Of a stretch of 64,000 nt of DNA, positions 7,247-15,281 are shown in pieces. The position numbers and the translations under genes were made by a program. The stretch comes from Anaerolineae bacterium (GTDB taxonomy: Bacteria; Chloroflexota; Anaerolineae; Anaerolineales; Anaerolineaceae), in assembly GCA_013178295.1 (NCBI GenBank), contig JABLWW010000010.1, positions 1-64,000 on the forward strand, read 5' to 3'. Position 1 is the stretch's first letter, and each line of letters opens with the position of its first letter. The notes under the pieces are model-generated. The model saw only the letters and a list, made by a program, of their open reading frames with translations, was not told the DNA's origin and did not search any database.

Positions 7247-8179
7247 ATGCCAGCGAAAACGCTTCTCAGGGTTGGACACTTAAAAATCACCGATCATCTT
7301 GTACTTGGGATCACGCTCAACAAAATCCAGAAGGGTGAAGAGGTATTTCAGCATCTGGATTTACAAGCGCAAGTGTTTGGCGGTTGGAATCCGTTGGCGA
7401 TGGCGCTACGGGAAGACAAGATTGATGCTGCCTGTATATTGGCACCTCTAGCCATGGAACTGTTTCATATTGACGGCAAAGCTAGGCTGGTGCTTTTCAC
7501 GCATCGTTCTGGAAGTGTCATTATTGCCAACAAGCGCGCCAACATCCGCCAAATTGAGGATTTCAGAGGTAAGATTGTTTTGATTCCCCACTACCTTTCG
7601 ATTCACAATCTGATTTTCAACCGATTGTTGGATGAAAAGGGGCTTACGGTGGGGGTTGGGCCAGGAAAGGATGTAACGTTTGAGGTGACGGCTCCAGCGG
7701 ATATCCCGGAGATTATCGAATATGATACGAAGGGCAAAGTGGGAGGTTTTATTGTTGCTGAGCCTTATGGATCTCAGGTGGTGCTGGCTGGCTTTGGTGA
7801 GGAATTTGCCCTTTCAAAAGATGTCTGGCCTAATCATCCCTGCTGTGTGCTGGTGGTTAAGAATGAGATGATTCAAAAGTCACCCGAGGCAGTGCAGGAG
7901 CTTGTCTCCAGCCTGGTTAAGTCAGGGCAGTATGTGGCACAAAATCCTTTGCCAGCGGCGGAGATTGGGGCGCAATTTTTGGGGCAGGAGGTGGCGGTTG
8001 TTCAGCGTGTGCTTACCCAGCCGCCAGATCGTCTGACGACTGCCAGTTTGAAACCCGATTTGGATGCACTCGAAACCATTCAGGTGTATCTCACCAGCAA
8101 AATTAAAGCCATGTCTGACAAGATTGATCTGGAAAAGTTTGTTGACAGCACATTCGCGCAGCAGGCAGGAGCTGTTTGA
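7247..8179 (+). CDS. Solute-binding-like protein (NrtA/SsuA/THI5 fold) without signal peptide
   Basis: The 310-residue protein resembles the periplasmic binding proteins of nitrate, bicarbonate, sulfonate and thiamine-precursor transporters. It has an N-terminal strand-helix unit starting Leu-Leu-Arg-Val-Gly-His-Leu, a hinge and a Pro-Cys-Cys-Val-Leu-Val-Val segment near 200. Members are normally exported, but here the N-terminus is short and polar with no signal peptide or lipobox, and no permease or ATPase is nearby. The ribosome site AAAGGAGA is ideally placed. Its TGA overlaps the ATG of the rhodanese gene, so the two are translationally coupled. It may be a cytoplasmic binding or sensing protein for a small sulfur or nitrogen compound. 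The ligand is unknown. Confidence 0.75.
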   Translation: MPAKTLLRVGHLKITDHLVLGITLNKIQKGEEVFQHLDLQAQVFGGWNPLAMALREDKIDAACILAPLAMELFHIDGKARLVLFTHRSGSVIIANKRANIRQIEDFRGKIVLIPHYLSIHNLIFNRLLDEKGLTVGVGPGKDVTFEVTAPADIPEIIEYDTKGKVGGFIVAEPYGSQVVLAGFGEEFALSKDVWPNHPCCVLVVKNEMIQKSPEAVQELVSSLVKSGQYVAQNPLPAAEIGAQFLGQEVAVVQRVLTQPPDRLTTASLKPDLDALETIQVYLTSKIKAMSDKIDLEKFVDSTFAQQAGAV

Positions 8180-9033
8180 TGCGAAGCGATTACCTGATCG
8201 AAAGTGAAGAGCTGCGCGACATCCTGCGGCGGGATGATCTGTTGATCATTGATACCCGCGATGCCGATGTTTACGAACGAGGGCATATTCCGGGGGCGGT
8301 CAATATCAGCGATATTTTCTACTATCTGTGCCGCTCAGATAATGGTGGCTATCCAGCGATGGTGGCGTATTTTGAAAAGCTGTTTGCTCAGGCTGGGTTG
8401 CGTTCCGAGAATCAGGTGGTGGTATACGAAGATGCCATGGATAACGGCTATGGACAGTCATGCCGCGGCTGGTTTCTCCTCAATTATCTTGGACATAAAA
8501 ATACGCGTGTGCTGCACGGCGGCTTTCGCGCCTGGCGTGCCAGGAATATGCCGGTTTCCACAGAAAAGTTAAAAAGAGCACCTTCCGACTTTAAGGCGCA
8601 GGTTGACCCGAGCATGATTTTAACAACTGAGGAAATGTTGCAGGCGGTTGATGATCCATCTCAGGTGATTGTTGATGTGCGTGACTATGCTGAATGGATT
8701 GGAGCAAACTCCTCGCCGTATGGTTATGACTTTTGTCCTCGCAAAGGGCGTATTCCAGGGGCGCTATGGCTGGAATGGTATCGCCTGATGCGGCACAAAC
8801 AGGGCATCCCCTGGTATAAGAGCACTGAGGAGATCCTGGGTGTTCTTGAGCAATTGGAGATTACCACAGATACAAAGGTGTGTCTGTACTGTTTCAAAGG
8901 GGCGCGCGCGTCAAATACCATGCTGGCATTGAGGAGCGCTGGGATCAAGAATGTGCGCAATTATTTTATGTCTTGGAATGAATGGTCGCGCAACTTTTCA
9001 TTGCCTGTTGAGGAAGGTTATCCGGAACGTTAA
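8179..9033 (+). CDS. Two-domain rhodanese-type sulfurtransferase
   Basis: The 284-residue protein contains two rhodanese domains. The first (about 1-130) ends with Val-Leu-His-Gly-Gly-Phe-Arg-Ala-Trp and lacks the catalytic cysteine. The second (about 145-280) has the active loop Cys-Phe-Lys-Gly-Ala-Arg, which in this family carries persulfide sulfur from thiosulfate or mercaptopyruvate to a thiol acceptor. The ATG at 8179 shares bases with the preceding TGA, which fixes the start better than the TTG at 8176. An insert with Tyr-Gly-Tyr-Asp-Phe-Cys lies in the second domain. No signal peptide is visible, so it acts in the cytoplasm. Pairing with a binding protein suggests a sulfur-compound role. 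Confidence 0.88.
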   Translation: MRSDYLIESEELRDILRRDDLLIIDTRDADVYERGHIPGAVNISDIFYYLCRSDNGGYPAMVAYFEKLFAQAGLRSENQVVVYEDAMDNGYGQSCRGWFLLNYLGHKNTRVLHGGFRAWRARNMPVSTEKLKRAPSDFKAQVDPSMILTTEEMLQAVDDPSQVIVDVRDYAEWIGANSSPYGYDFCPRKGRIPGALWLEWYRLMRHKQGIPWYKSTEEILGVLEQLEITTDTKVCLYCFKGARASNTMLALRSAGIKNVRNYFMSWNEWSRNFSLPVEEGYPER

Positions 9034-9353
9034 GTAGTAGCCTGTGCGACCCATTCCAAATACGCTGGAAGCCCCTTGACAATTGGCAAGGCGATGATCT
9101 CAGGCACCTCATAGGGGTGGAGCAGCTTTACGGTGGGGAGAAAGTGCTCCTCGAACAGTGACGAACGGGTCTTGCACATCAGTAGCGTTTCCTCATCGTC
9201 GCACAGCTTGCCTTCCCAGATGTAGAGGGAGCGTATGTGCGGCACAATATTGACGCAGGCAGCCAGCCGCTGATTAACCAGCACCTCTGCGATGTTTCTG
9301 CCCACTTCGAGAGAGGGTACGGTGATTAAGACAAGCATAAGATCATCTGCCAT
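9030..9353 (-). CDS. cutA: CutA1-type divalent cation tolerance protein
   Basis: The 107-residue protein has the CutA fold markers: an N-terminal strand Met-Leu-Val-Leu-Ile-Thr-Val-Pro, Leu-Ala-Ala-Cys-Val-Asn, a Trp-Glu-Gly-Lys hairpin and the C-terminal His-Pro-Tyr-Glu-Val-Pro-Glu-Ile motif. CutA proteins form trimers and are linked to copper and other divalent metal tolerance, though the mechanism is uncertain. AGGAGG lies directly before the ATG at 9353; the frame is open six codons further upstream. It overlaps the end of murJ by 11 bases and its stop overlaps the convergent rhodanese stop. Confidence 0.92.
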   Translation of the reverse strand: MADDLMLVLITVPSLEVGRNIAEVLVNQRLAACVNIVPHIRSLYIWEGKLCDDEETLLMCKTRSSLFEEHFLPTVKLLHPYEVPEIIALPIVKGLPAYLEWVAQATT

Positions 9354-10938
9354 GCCACCTCCTGGTTGCAAATTTCCATAGTTGCCTGATTTCGTGTGTA
9401 CCCAACGCCATTAAGAGAGCGCTATACACGCTTGCTCCCAGCAGAACTCCACCTGCCAGGGTGATCCAGTTTGCCCATTGTGTGCTTTGAGTCAGCCAAA
9501 CCCACAGGAGAAGACACATTCCTGCTGCGGCGCAGCCTGCCTGAAGAACCGCCTTCCATATTTCTTTTCCCAGCAGACCGTTCAGGCGGCGGCGCATGAG
9601 GACAAGAAGCGCAGCGCTTTCGATCGCGGTTGCCAGTGAATTTGCCAATGCCAGCCCGCCATGCGGCATCCATCCGACCCGCGCAAAGAGGGCGGAGAAG
9701 AGCAGGCTGAAGACAAGATTAAGACTCATGGCGAGAATGCCGACCATGACGGGCGTTTTGGTGTCGTGGAGGGCATAGAAAGCACGGGCAACGATCTCCA
9801 TGACCGAGTGCCCGACCAGCCCTGCGGCGTACCAGAGCAGTGCCCAGGCGACCAGTGTGGTTGATGTGGCAGTGAATTCATTGCGCTGATAAATAAATGT
9901 CACCAGGGGATAGCGCAATAGTATCAGACCTAGTGTGGCGGGTATGGCGAGCAGCAAAATGCCGCGCAGTGTAGCCGCCAGAGAAGAGCGCATTTCGTCT
10001 AGCTTACCCAATGCTGCCTGAGCAGAAAATGTGGGCAGGGCAGCAATGGAGATGGATTGAGCGATAGCCGCTTGCGGCATGATCATGAGGGGAAAAGCAA
10101 GACTGATACCTGCCAGGCTGCCCTCAGGCTGGAGAGAGGCAAGATACGTATTTAGGAGAAAGTTGAGCTGCACTACTGCTACACCAAGCAGACGGGGAGC
10201 CATCAGGCGTGCCACCTCGCGCACGGCTGGCAGGCGCAATCCCAGCGTTGGCGTGTAGGCGCGCTGGGGCAGGCGTATCAGACGCGGAATTTGGATGGCG
10301 CAATGCAGCGCGGCGCCAATGACCACCCCCCACGCCAGACCATAGATACCCATTGACGGTGCTAAAACAAGGGTGCCAAAAATCCACCCAAGCGAATACA
10401 TTGCAGGTGCCAAGGCAGGGAGCAGAAAGCTCTGATGAGCGTTAAGAATTCCCATAAAAAGACCGCTCAGACCGAAAATGATTGCTGAGGGGAGCTGGAT
10501 TCTCAGAAGCTGTATGGTCAGGACTTCCTTTTCTGGACTGGCAAAGGAGAAACCTGGTGCAAGGACATAATGAACCACCTGTGGTGCGAAGAGAAAAGCG
10601 AGCAAGCTGATCAGGGTGAGAATCAGCGTGACCAGATTGGCAATGGATGAAGCCAGTTTCCACGCGCCGGGACGGTCTTGATGCGTCAGCAGACCGGTGA
10701 AGGTGGGTATGAATGCTGATCCGAGCGCTCCCCCGGCTACCAGATTGAAAAGGATTTCGGAGAGACGGTTGGCAGCAAAGAACGCCTCGCTTTCCATGCC
10801 GGTGCCGAAGGTGGCGCCGGTCAGACTTTTTGCCAGCAGACCCGTAAGCTGGCTCACTACCATGGCAAACATAACCGTCCCGGCGGAACGGGCAATCTGG
10901 CGGTTTACCGAGGAGGCGCACATATCGGGATTATCCAT
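9343..10938 (-). CDS. murJ: MurJ-type lipid II flippase
   Basis: The 531-residue protein is a polytopic membrane protein of the MOP superfamily with about 14 hydrophobic segments. The N-terminal Ala-x-Phe-Gly-Thr-Gly...Glu-Ala-Phe-Phe-Ala-Ala-Asn-Arg segment and Ala-Phe-Ile-Pro-Thr-Phe are typical of MviN/MurJ, which flips the peptidoglycan precursor lipid II across the cytoplasmic membrane. No strong ribosome site precedes either the ATG at 10938 or the one at 10923. The start overlaps the DUF454 gene, which suggests coupling. A role in envelope polysaccharide export is an alternative for divergent members, but the length and motifs fit MurJ. Confidence 0.9.
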   Translation of the reverse strand: MDNPDMCASSVNRQIARSAGTVMFAMVVSQLTGLLAKSLTGATFGTGMESEAFFAANRLSEILFNLVAGGALGSAFIPTFTGLLTHQDRPGAWKLASSIANLVTLILTLISLLAFLFAPQVVHYVLAPGFSFASPEKEVLTIQLLRIQLPSAIIFGLSGLFMGILNAHQSFLLPALAPAMYSLGWIFGTLVLAPSMGIYGLAWGVVIGAALHCAIQIPRLIRLPQRAYTPTLGLRLPAVREVARLMAPRLLGVAVVQLNFLLNTYLASLQPEGSLAGISLAFPLMIMPQAAIAQSISIAALPTFSAQAALGKLDEMRSSLAATLRGILLLAIPATLGLILLRYPLVTFIYQRNEFTATSTTLVAWALLWYAAGLVGHSVMEIVARAFYALHDTKTPVMVGILAMSLNLVFSLLFSALFARVGWMPHGGLALANSLATAIESAALLVLMRRRLNGLLGKEIWKAVLQAGCAAAGMCLLLWVWLTQSTQWANWITLAGGVLLGASVYSALLMALGTHEIRQLWKFATRRWHGR

Positions 10939-11381
10939 GAGCAGTGTTTTAACCGTTTTTCTTCAAATGCTTCGTCTATCCGCAGGGTATGATCGGCAGT
11001 CTCCTTTTCTGCTCGATATGTCTTCAGCTTCAGAATGTGGATGGTTACTCCCAGCCCAATCAAGAATAGCAGGGCCCGTAACCACCATTGGGATGTACCA
11101 AAGAAAGCCGAAGTGCCAATGGTTAGCCACAATGCCAGCAGGGCAAGTACTTTCTGGCTTTTGGGTATCCCTTTGCCTTCGCGGTAACTGCGGATATATT
11201 TGCCTATCCAGTGGTTGCCAACCAGCCAGCGGTAAAACCTTTCGGAACTGCGGATGTAGCAGGCTGCGGCCAGCAGAAGAAAGGGTGTGGTTGGCAAGAT
11301 AGGGATGAACATGCCAACGATGCCGAGAGCAACGCATACTGTGCCGCCGATGATGAGAAGAAGTCTGGGAAGTGGTTTCAT
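10905..11381 (-). CDS. DUF454 (YbaN-like) small inner membrane protein
   Basis: The 158-residue protein has two hydrophobic segments near 8-40 with Gly-x-x-Gly-x-Phe-Ile-Pro-Ile-Leu-Pro-Thr-Thr-Pro between them, the hallmark of the DUF454/YbaN family. Ser-Glu-Arg-Phe-Tyr-Arg-Trp-Leu and two more hydrophobic segments follow. The molecular function is unknown. The C-terminal 30 residues go beyond the usual family length. It is the first gene of a three-gene minus-strand unit with murJ and cutA. Confidence 0.85.
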   Translation of the reverse strand: MKPLPRLLLIIGGTVCVALGIVGMFIPILPTTPFLLLAAACYIRSSERFYRWLVGNHWIGKYIRSYREGKGIPKSQKVLALLALWLTIGTSAFFGTSQWWLRALLFLIGLGVTIHILKLKTYRAEKETADHTLRIDEAFEEKRLKHCSWIIPICAPPR

Positions 11382-11466
11382 TTGGCCACAAGATGTTTTT
11401 AGGTTAATGCACAGCTATAACAGGAAAGGTTACAGCAACAGTATTATATCGTGAGTGCTGGCCTGC

Positions 11467-11934
11467 TTAGCGGATGAAAGCCATTTCCTGGCAGGCGAAG
11501 GCGTCGCAAATGCGATCTAGCAGGAGGGGCATCATTTCCATCGAGAGCATGTCTTCCAGCGAGAAGTATCCAATGTCAATTGTTTCACTGGATAGGCTAA
11601 GTTTGCCATCAATGGGTACGGCTTCAAAAGTAAGCACAATCGGCTGGCAGACATTGCCATCTGAGTAACGAACAATGCGGTTGGGGCTGGTATAGATGCC
11701 AATAAGCTTAATGACTTTCACCAGTAACCCGGTCTCCTCCAGTGTCTCACGGATGCAGGCTTCGGCGGCGCTTTCTCCTGGCTCCATGTGTCCGCCGGGC
11801 ACACACCATTTGCCGTTATCCGCGCGGCGGGTGAGGAGCACTTTTTGGCGGTCTGTGTCAAAAATGATGGCGGAACACCCCACCTTAAGCGGGGCGGTCT
11901 TGCCGATACGTTCTCCTTGAATAATTTCGGTCAC
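11467..11934 (-). CDS. Nudix hydrolase
   Basis: The full Nudix box is present: Gly-His-Met-Glu-Pro-Gly-Glu-Ser, then Arg-Glu-Thr-Leu-Glu-Glu-Thr-Gly. This family hydrolyses nucleoside diphosphates linked to another moiety, using Mg2+ held by the Glu residues. Lys-Trp-Cys-Val-Pro-Gly-Gly before the box is seen in ADP-sugar or NTP-cleaving members, but the substrate cannot be set. No ATG is available. I prefer the GTG at 11934 (155 residues), because the only longer option is a TTG at 11994 that overlaps the Fn3-like gene. It lies directly after the end of that gene and may be read with it. Confidence 0.82.
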   Translation of the reverse strand: MTEIIQGERIGKTAPLKVGCSAIIFDTDRQKVLLTRRADNGKWCVPGGHMEPGESAAEACIRETLEETGLLVKVIKLIGIYTSPNRIVRYSDGNVCQPIVLTFEAVPIDGKLSLSSETIDIGYFSLEDMLSMEMMPLLLDRICDAFACQEMAFIR

Positions 11935-11954
11935 AGAAATTTCTTTTTTATAAA

Positions 11955-13328
11955 TTAGCTGGGACGGTACACAATGGTATACGGGGTGCTCCAATCTGAG
12001 GCATTGCCCAGAAAGTCAACTGCTCGAATACGCAGAAAATATGTTTTGCTTGTGCCTGGGGCGGTTGTCATGGGTGGCGGGGTAAAGGTGGGGGATACGA
12101 CAGTGAAGTTTGGGGTGTTGTTGTCGGAGGAGTTCCCCCAGGAAAGCTCGTAGAAGTTCACACCGCTTTGTGCGTCACTGGTGGCTTTCCAATTGATGGT
12201 GGGTGCGCTGATGGGATAGGAATTGGTTGGGTAGGGAGGGTAAACGGAGATAGTGCTTGCGTCTGGCGTTTCGGGGGGGGCATTGTCCACCATCAAGGTA
12301 AAGAGTCTTCTCCAGGCGCTGGTGTTGCCTGCCATGTCAACGGTGCGGATCTTAAGATAAAAGATGCCCGATTCCAGTTTTGGGGTGAAACTGGTATCCC
12401 TCTGACTTCCGGTTGGGGTATTGCTATCCGGGTCTGGCCCCCAGTACAGATCGTAATAACTCAAACCGCTGGCGTTATCGGTGGCGTTTGACCAGGTAAA
12501 CGTGGGGGCATAGGAATATTTACGCCAGACGCCATTGGCAGCGCGGTCGGCATCAATGAGTTCAGGGGTGCCTGGTGGAGACTTGTCGTATTTGAAAATG
12601 AAGACGGTAGACCATTCGGGATTTTCCACACCGTTGGGGTAGATTGCCCTAATCCGAAGGAAATACACCCCGCCATCTTTTGGCCCCTTGCCTTTGGTTT
12701 CAAAATGCATCAGCAAGTGGTCATCATAGACAGGCTTTTTGTTAATGCCAAACGGGTCAGGCCCCCAATAGTAATAGTATCCAATCATATCCTCGCGGGG
12801 TTTGACCCAGTTAAAGGACTGAGGGATGGCAGTTGCCCACTGATTGCTGACGGCGCCGTTATCTGCAATGGCGAAGGATGGGTTGGGCCCATAGCGCGAT
12901 TCGACGGCGTAGGTTTGTATCTGGTGAATTGCTTGTACGGTGAGGGTTGCCGCCAGCGCGGTACGGATATCGTACATGCTGAGGCTGGAGAGGGCTGTCA
13001 GCGTCAGATGCCCTGTGGGGGTCGGCGTGATGGTTGGGGTTGGGGTTGGAGTCTCTGTTGGGGAAGGGATGGGAGTAGTGGTTGAAGAGCTTGTTGGGTT
13101 TGATGTTGCTGGCAGGGTTGGCGTGCTTGTGTTGGTGATAGTAGGAGTCTCGGTGATGGTTGATGTTGGCAGAACGATTGGCGCCGGAATGGTGGGAGGA
13201 GGGAAGGGGTTGAGCGGTGTGGTGGGGTCGTGGAAGATTTGAACTATCAGGAAAACTGTCCCGGCGATCGACATCAGGACAAGCAAAGTCATCAAATTCC
13301 ACACGATGTTGAGCAGTCGCTTGCGCAT
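11955..13328 (-). CDS. Membrane-anchored Thr-Pro linker protein with Fn3-like repeats
   Basis: The 457-residue protein starts with one N-terminal transmembrane helix (about 8-33) behind Arg-Lys-Arg, so the body should be outside the cell. A Thr/Pro/Ser linker follows (about 45-108), then a short Leu/Thr/Ala stretch. At least three beta-sandwich domains of about 95 residues come next, each with a Tyr-Tyr-Trp-Gly-Pro-like strand and ending Phe-Leu-Arg-Ile-Arg-Ala-Val-Asp...Asn...Ser-x-Trp. This resembles fibronectin type III or Big domains. No enzyme motif is seen. It is a paralogue of the gene at 13420-15075 and has its own promoter. Surface scaffolding or binding is inferred. Confidence 0.8.
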   Translation of the reverse strand: MRKRLLNIVWNLMTLLVLMSIAGTVFLIVQIFHDPTTPLNPFPPPTIPAPIVLPTSTITETPTITNTSTPTLPATSNPTSSSTTTPIPSPTETPTPTPTITPTPTGHLTLTALSSLSMYDIRTALAATLTVQAIHQIQTYAVESRYGPNPSFAIADNGAVSNQWATAIPQSFNWVKPREDMIGYYYYWGPDPFGINKKPVYDDHLLMHFETKGKGPKDGGVYFLRIRAIYPNGVENPEWSTVFIFKYDKSPPGTPELIDADRAANGVWRKYSYAPTFTWSNATDNASGLSYYDLYWGPDPDSNTPTGSQRDTSFTPKLESGIFYLKIRTVDMAGNTSAWRRLFTLMVDNAPPETPDASTISVYPPYPTNSYPISAPTINWKATSDAQSGVNFYELSWGNSSDNNTPNFTVVSPTFTPPPMTTAPGTSKTYFLRIRAVDFLGNASDWSTPYTIVYRPS

Positions 13329-13338
13329 GGCTTTACTG

Positions 13339-13366
13339 ATTATACAGCGGATTTTGGATGCAACAA
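13339..13366 (-). promoter_or_regulatory. Promoter of the first Fn3-like gene
   Basis: TTGTTG (13361-13366) and TATAAT (13339-13344) on the minus strand are 16 bases apart. The -35 overlaps the T tract of the upstream terminator, and the predicted start leaves only a few untranslated bases. Confidence 0.5.
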
Positions 13367-13399
13367 AAAGCCCTTATGCCGATTTGCGCACAAGGGCTT
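13365..13399 (-). terminator. Intrinsic terminator between the two Fn3-like genes
   Basis: AAGCCCTT (13368-13375) pairs with AAGGGCTT (13392-13399) across a 16-base loop. On the minus strand the stem is followed by a T-rich tract, so it ends the transcript of the gene at 13420-15075. Confidence 0.65.
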
Positions 13400-13419
13400 A
13401 CAAAGCATTTGGAAAACAA

Positions 13420-15075
13420 CTAGGGTTTATAGATAACCGAAAGGAAATTGGTCCAGGCGCTTTCATTTCCGGCAGCGTCTTTGGACTTCAAGCGGATATA
13501 ATAGGCGACGCCTTCGACCATTTCGGTGGATGGGTAAGTGCAAAAGCTGTCTGTAACCCAGACGGTGGTGTTCGCTGCAGGGTTGGAACTGGTGCCCCAG
13601 TTGAGGTAGTAGCCTTCCAATCCGCTTTCTGTAGGACCGGCTGGATCGCTGACATCGTCCCAGTCAAAGTCTGGGGTGGAGTGGGTAACAGAGTGAGTAA
13701 CCCAGTCACATGCTGCTGGCGTGCACACAACGGAGTTGACGTTGGGTGTAGGAGGAACTGTGTTGTCCACGCGGTAATCAGCAAACAGGGTAACCCAATC
13801 GGCAGCCTGATTGCCGGCATTGTCCATCGCTCGTACGCGCAGATAATAAATGCCATTGGCAATGGGTGTGCTGGGGGCGTAACTTGCTGCAGACTGGAAA
13901 CTGCTGCTGGTGCCGCCCGAATCTGTGCCAAAATAGACATAGTAGCCTGCAATTCCCGCTGGATCGCTGGCGCCAGACCAGGTGAAGGTGGGCGCTGTTT
14001 CGGCTTTTTGCCACGAGCCGGACACTGCTCCGCCCGAACTGCTCAACGAGGGGTTGGTCGGTAAGGTGGTATCATATTTGAAGACAAAATATGTCTGCCA
14101 GGATTGTTTGAACCCCCCCGGTCCGCAGGTGCGGATGCGCAGATACCACGTCTCGCCATCGCTGGGGCGGTTGAAAGGAGCAGGGGTGTAGAAAATATAA
14201 GGCTCGCTCTGAGGCAGGTTAACGGTAACACTTTCACCGTTATCTAGAGGCCCAAAATATACGTCATAGCTCTCAGCGCCAACAACCCGATTCCAGCGGA
14301 AGGTGGGATCGTTGAAGTTTTGCCACTGCCCGCTGGTGGCGCCGTGCGAGGTTTCCACGACGCCGGAGGGGTTGGGGGGGATGGCGGCAGCGGTTTGTGT
14401 CAGATATAACGCGGCGGCGGTCTGTGTTTGTGCGGTGCTTGCCGCAGCGGTCTGGCTTGCCGATTGATTTGCCTGCGCTGTCCAGGTACGCGCTTGCGAT
14501 GTCTGCGTCCACATAACGCTGGTGGGAAGAAAGGCAGCCGTGGCAGTCTGGGCAGTATAGGTTTGCCGTTGATAGATTTGCGCCACTTGCTGGGTCATTG
14601 CCTGGGCAGTCAATGAATTTTGGATGCTCATCTGTGCCAGATAGGTCAGCGTGAGGTTATCGGTGGGGCGCGGGGTGTTGGTTGGACGGGGGGTGCTGGA
14701 GGGAATAGGGGTGTTCGATGGCGTGTGGGTGATGGTGGGTGATAAGGTGATGGTAGGTGTTCTTGTCCACGTGGGGATTGCGTAAGGGGTTTTAGTTCCC
14801 TCACCGCCCATGACTGTGGGAACAGTGGGTGTCCAGGCTTTGTTGAGTGTCTTGGTGACGGTGACGGTCTGAGGAATATAGGTGGCTGTCCATGTAGCAG
14901 GAAGTTGGCGATAGGTGGGCGTCCAGCTGGGAATAGCCAATGTGGCTGGCAGGGTTGGAGGCGGGAAGGGGTTAAATGGAGACTGGGGATCAATGAAGAT
15001 TTGCGCGTAAACCACCCCTGTCCCGGCAATCGCCATCAGGACCAGGATGGCAAGTACGTTCCACAGCGTTCTCAT
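13420..15075 (-). CDS. Membrane-anchored Thr-Pro/Thr-Ala-Gln-rich protein with Fn3-like repeats
   Basis: This 551-residue paralogue of the preceding gene has the same plan. An N-terminal transmembrane helix is followed by Asn-Pro-Phe-Pro-Pro-Pro-Thr and a long Thr-Pro linker. A region of about 80 residues (roughly 155-235) is then dominated by Thr, Ala, Gln and Ser. At least three beta-sandwich repeats end the protein, each closing with Tyr-Tyr-Leu-Arg-Val-Arg-Ala-Met-Asp-like strands. Three cysteines occur in the repeats, two of them close together in the last (Cys-Thr-Pro-Ala-Ala-Cys), which could form a disulfide outside the cell. AGGAG lies 7 bases before the ATG. I see no catalytic motif. 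Confidence 0.8.
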   Translation of the reverse strand: MRTLWNVLAILVLMAIAGTGVVYAQIFIDPQSPFNPFPPPTLPATLAIPSWTPTYRQLPATWTATYIPQTVTVTKTLNKAWTPTVPTVMGGEGTKTPYAIPTWTRTPTITLSPTITHTPSNTPIPSSTPRPTNTPRPTDNLTLTYLAQMSIQNSLTAQAMTQQVAQIYQRQTYTAQTATAAFLPTSVMWTQTSQARTWTAQANQSASQTAAASTAQTQTAAALYLTQTAAAIPPNPSGVVETSHGATSGQWQNFNDPTFRWNRVVGAESYDVYFGPLDNGESVTVNLPQSEPYIFYTPAPFNRPSDGETWYLRIRTCGPGGFKQSWQTYFVFKYDTTLPTNPSLSSSGGAVSGSWQKAETAPTFTWSGASDPAGIAGYYVYFGTDSGGTSSSFQSAASYAPSTPIANGIYYLRVRAMDNAGNQAADWVTLFADYRVDNTVPPTPNVNSVVCTPAACDWVTHSVTHSTPDFDWDDVSDPAGPTESGLEGYYLNWGTSSNPAANTTVWVTDSFCTYPSTEMVEGVAYYIRLKSKDAAGNESAWTNFLSVIYKP

Positions 15076-15162
15076 ACGCTCGCTCCTGCCTGGTTTTTTT
15101 CTTATTCGTTACCCATTGTGCCTGCCATGGCAATATTAATTATCATTAATATCTATTATATG

Positions 15163-15190
15163 AGTATAACTCAGTTTTACATGCTGTCAA
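15163..15190 (-). promoter_or_regulatory. Promoter of the second Fn3-like gene
   Basis: TTGACA (15185-15190), a 16-base spacer and TATACT (15163-15168) on the minus strand, with an AT-rich leader to the ATG at 15075. Confidence 0.65.
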
Positions 15191-15281
15191 TAAACGAAAT
15201 TGCAAGGTGAAATCTCGCAAAGTATGGATATCAGTACTCCTTATGCACATTATCGGTCATGTTTGGGTAAACTGGAATGCC

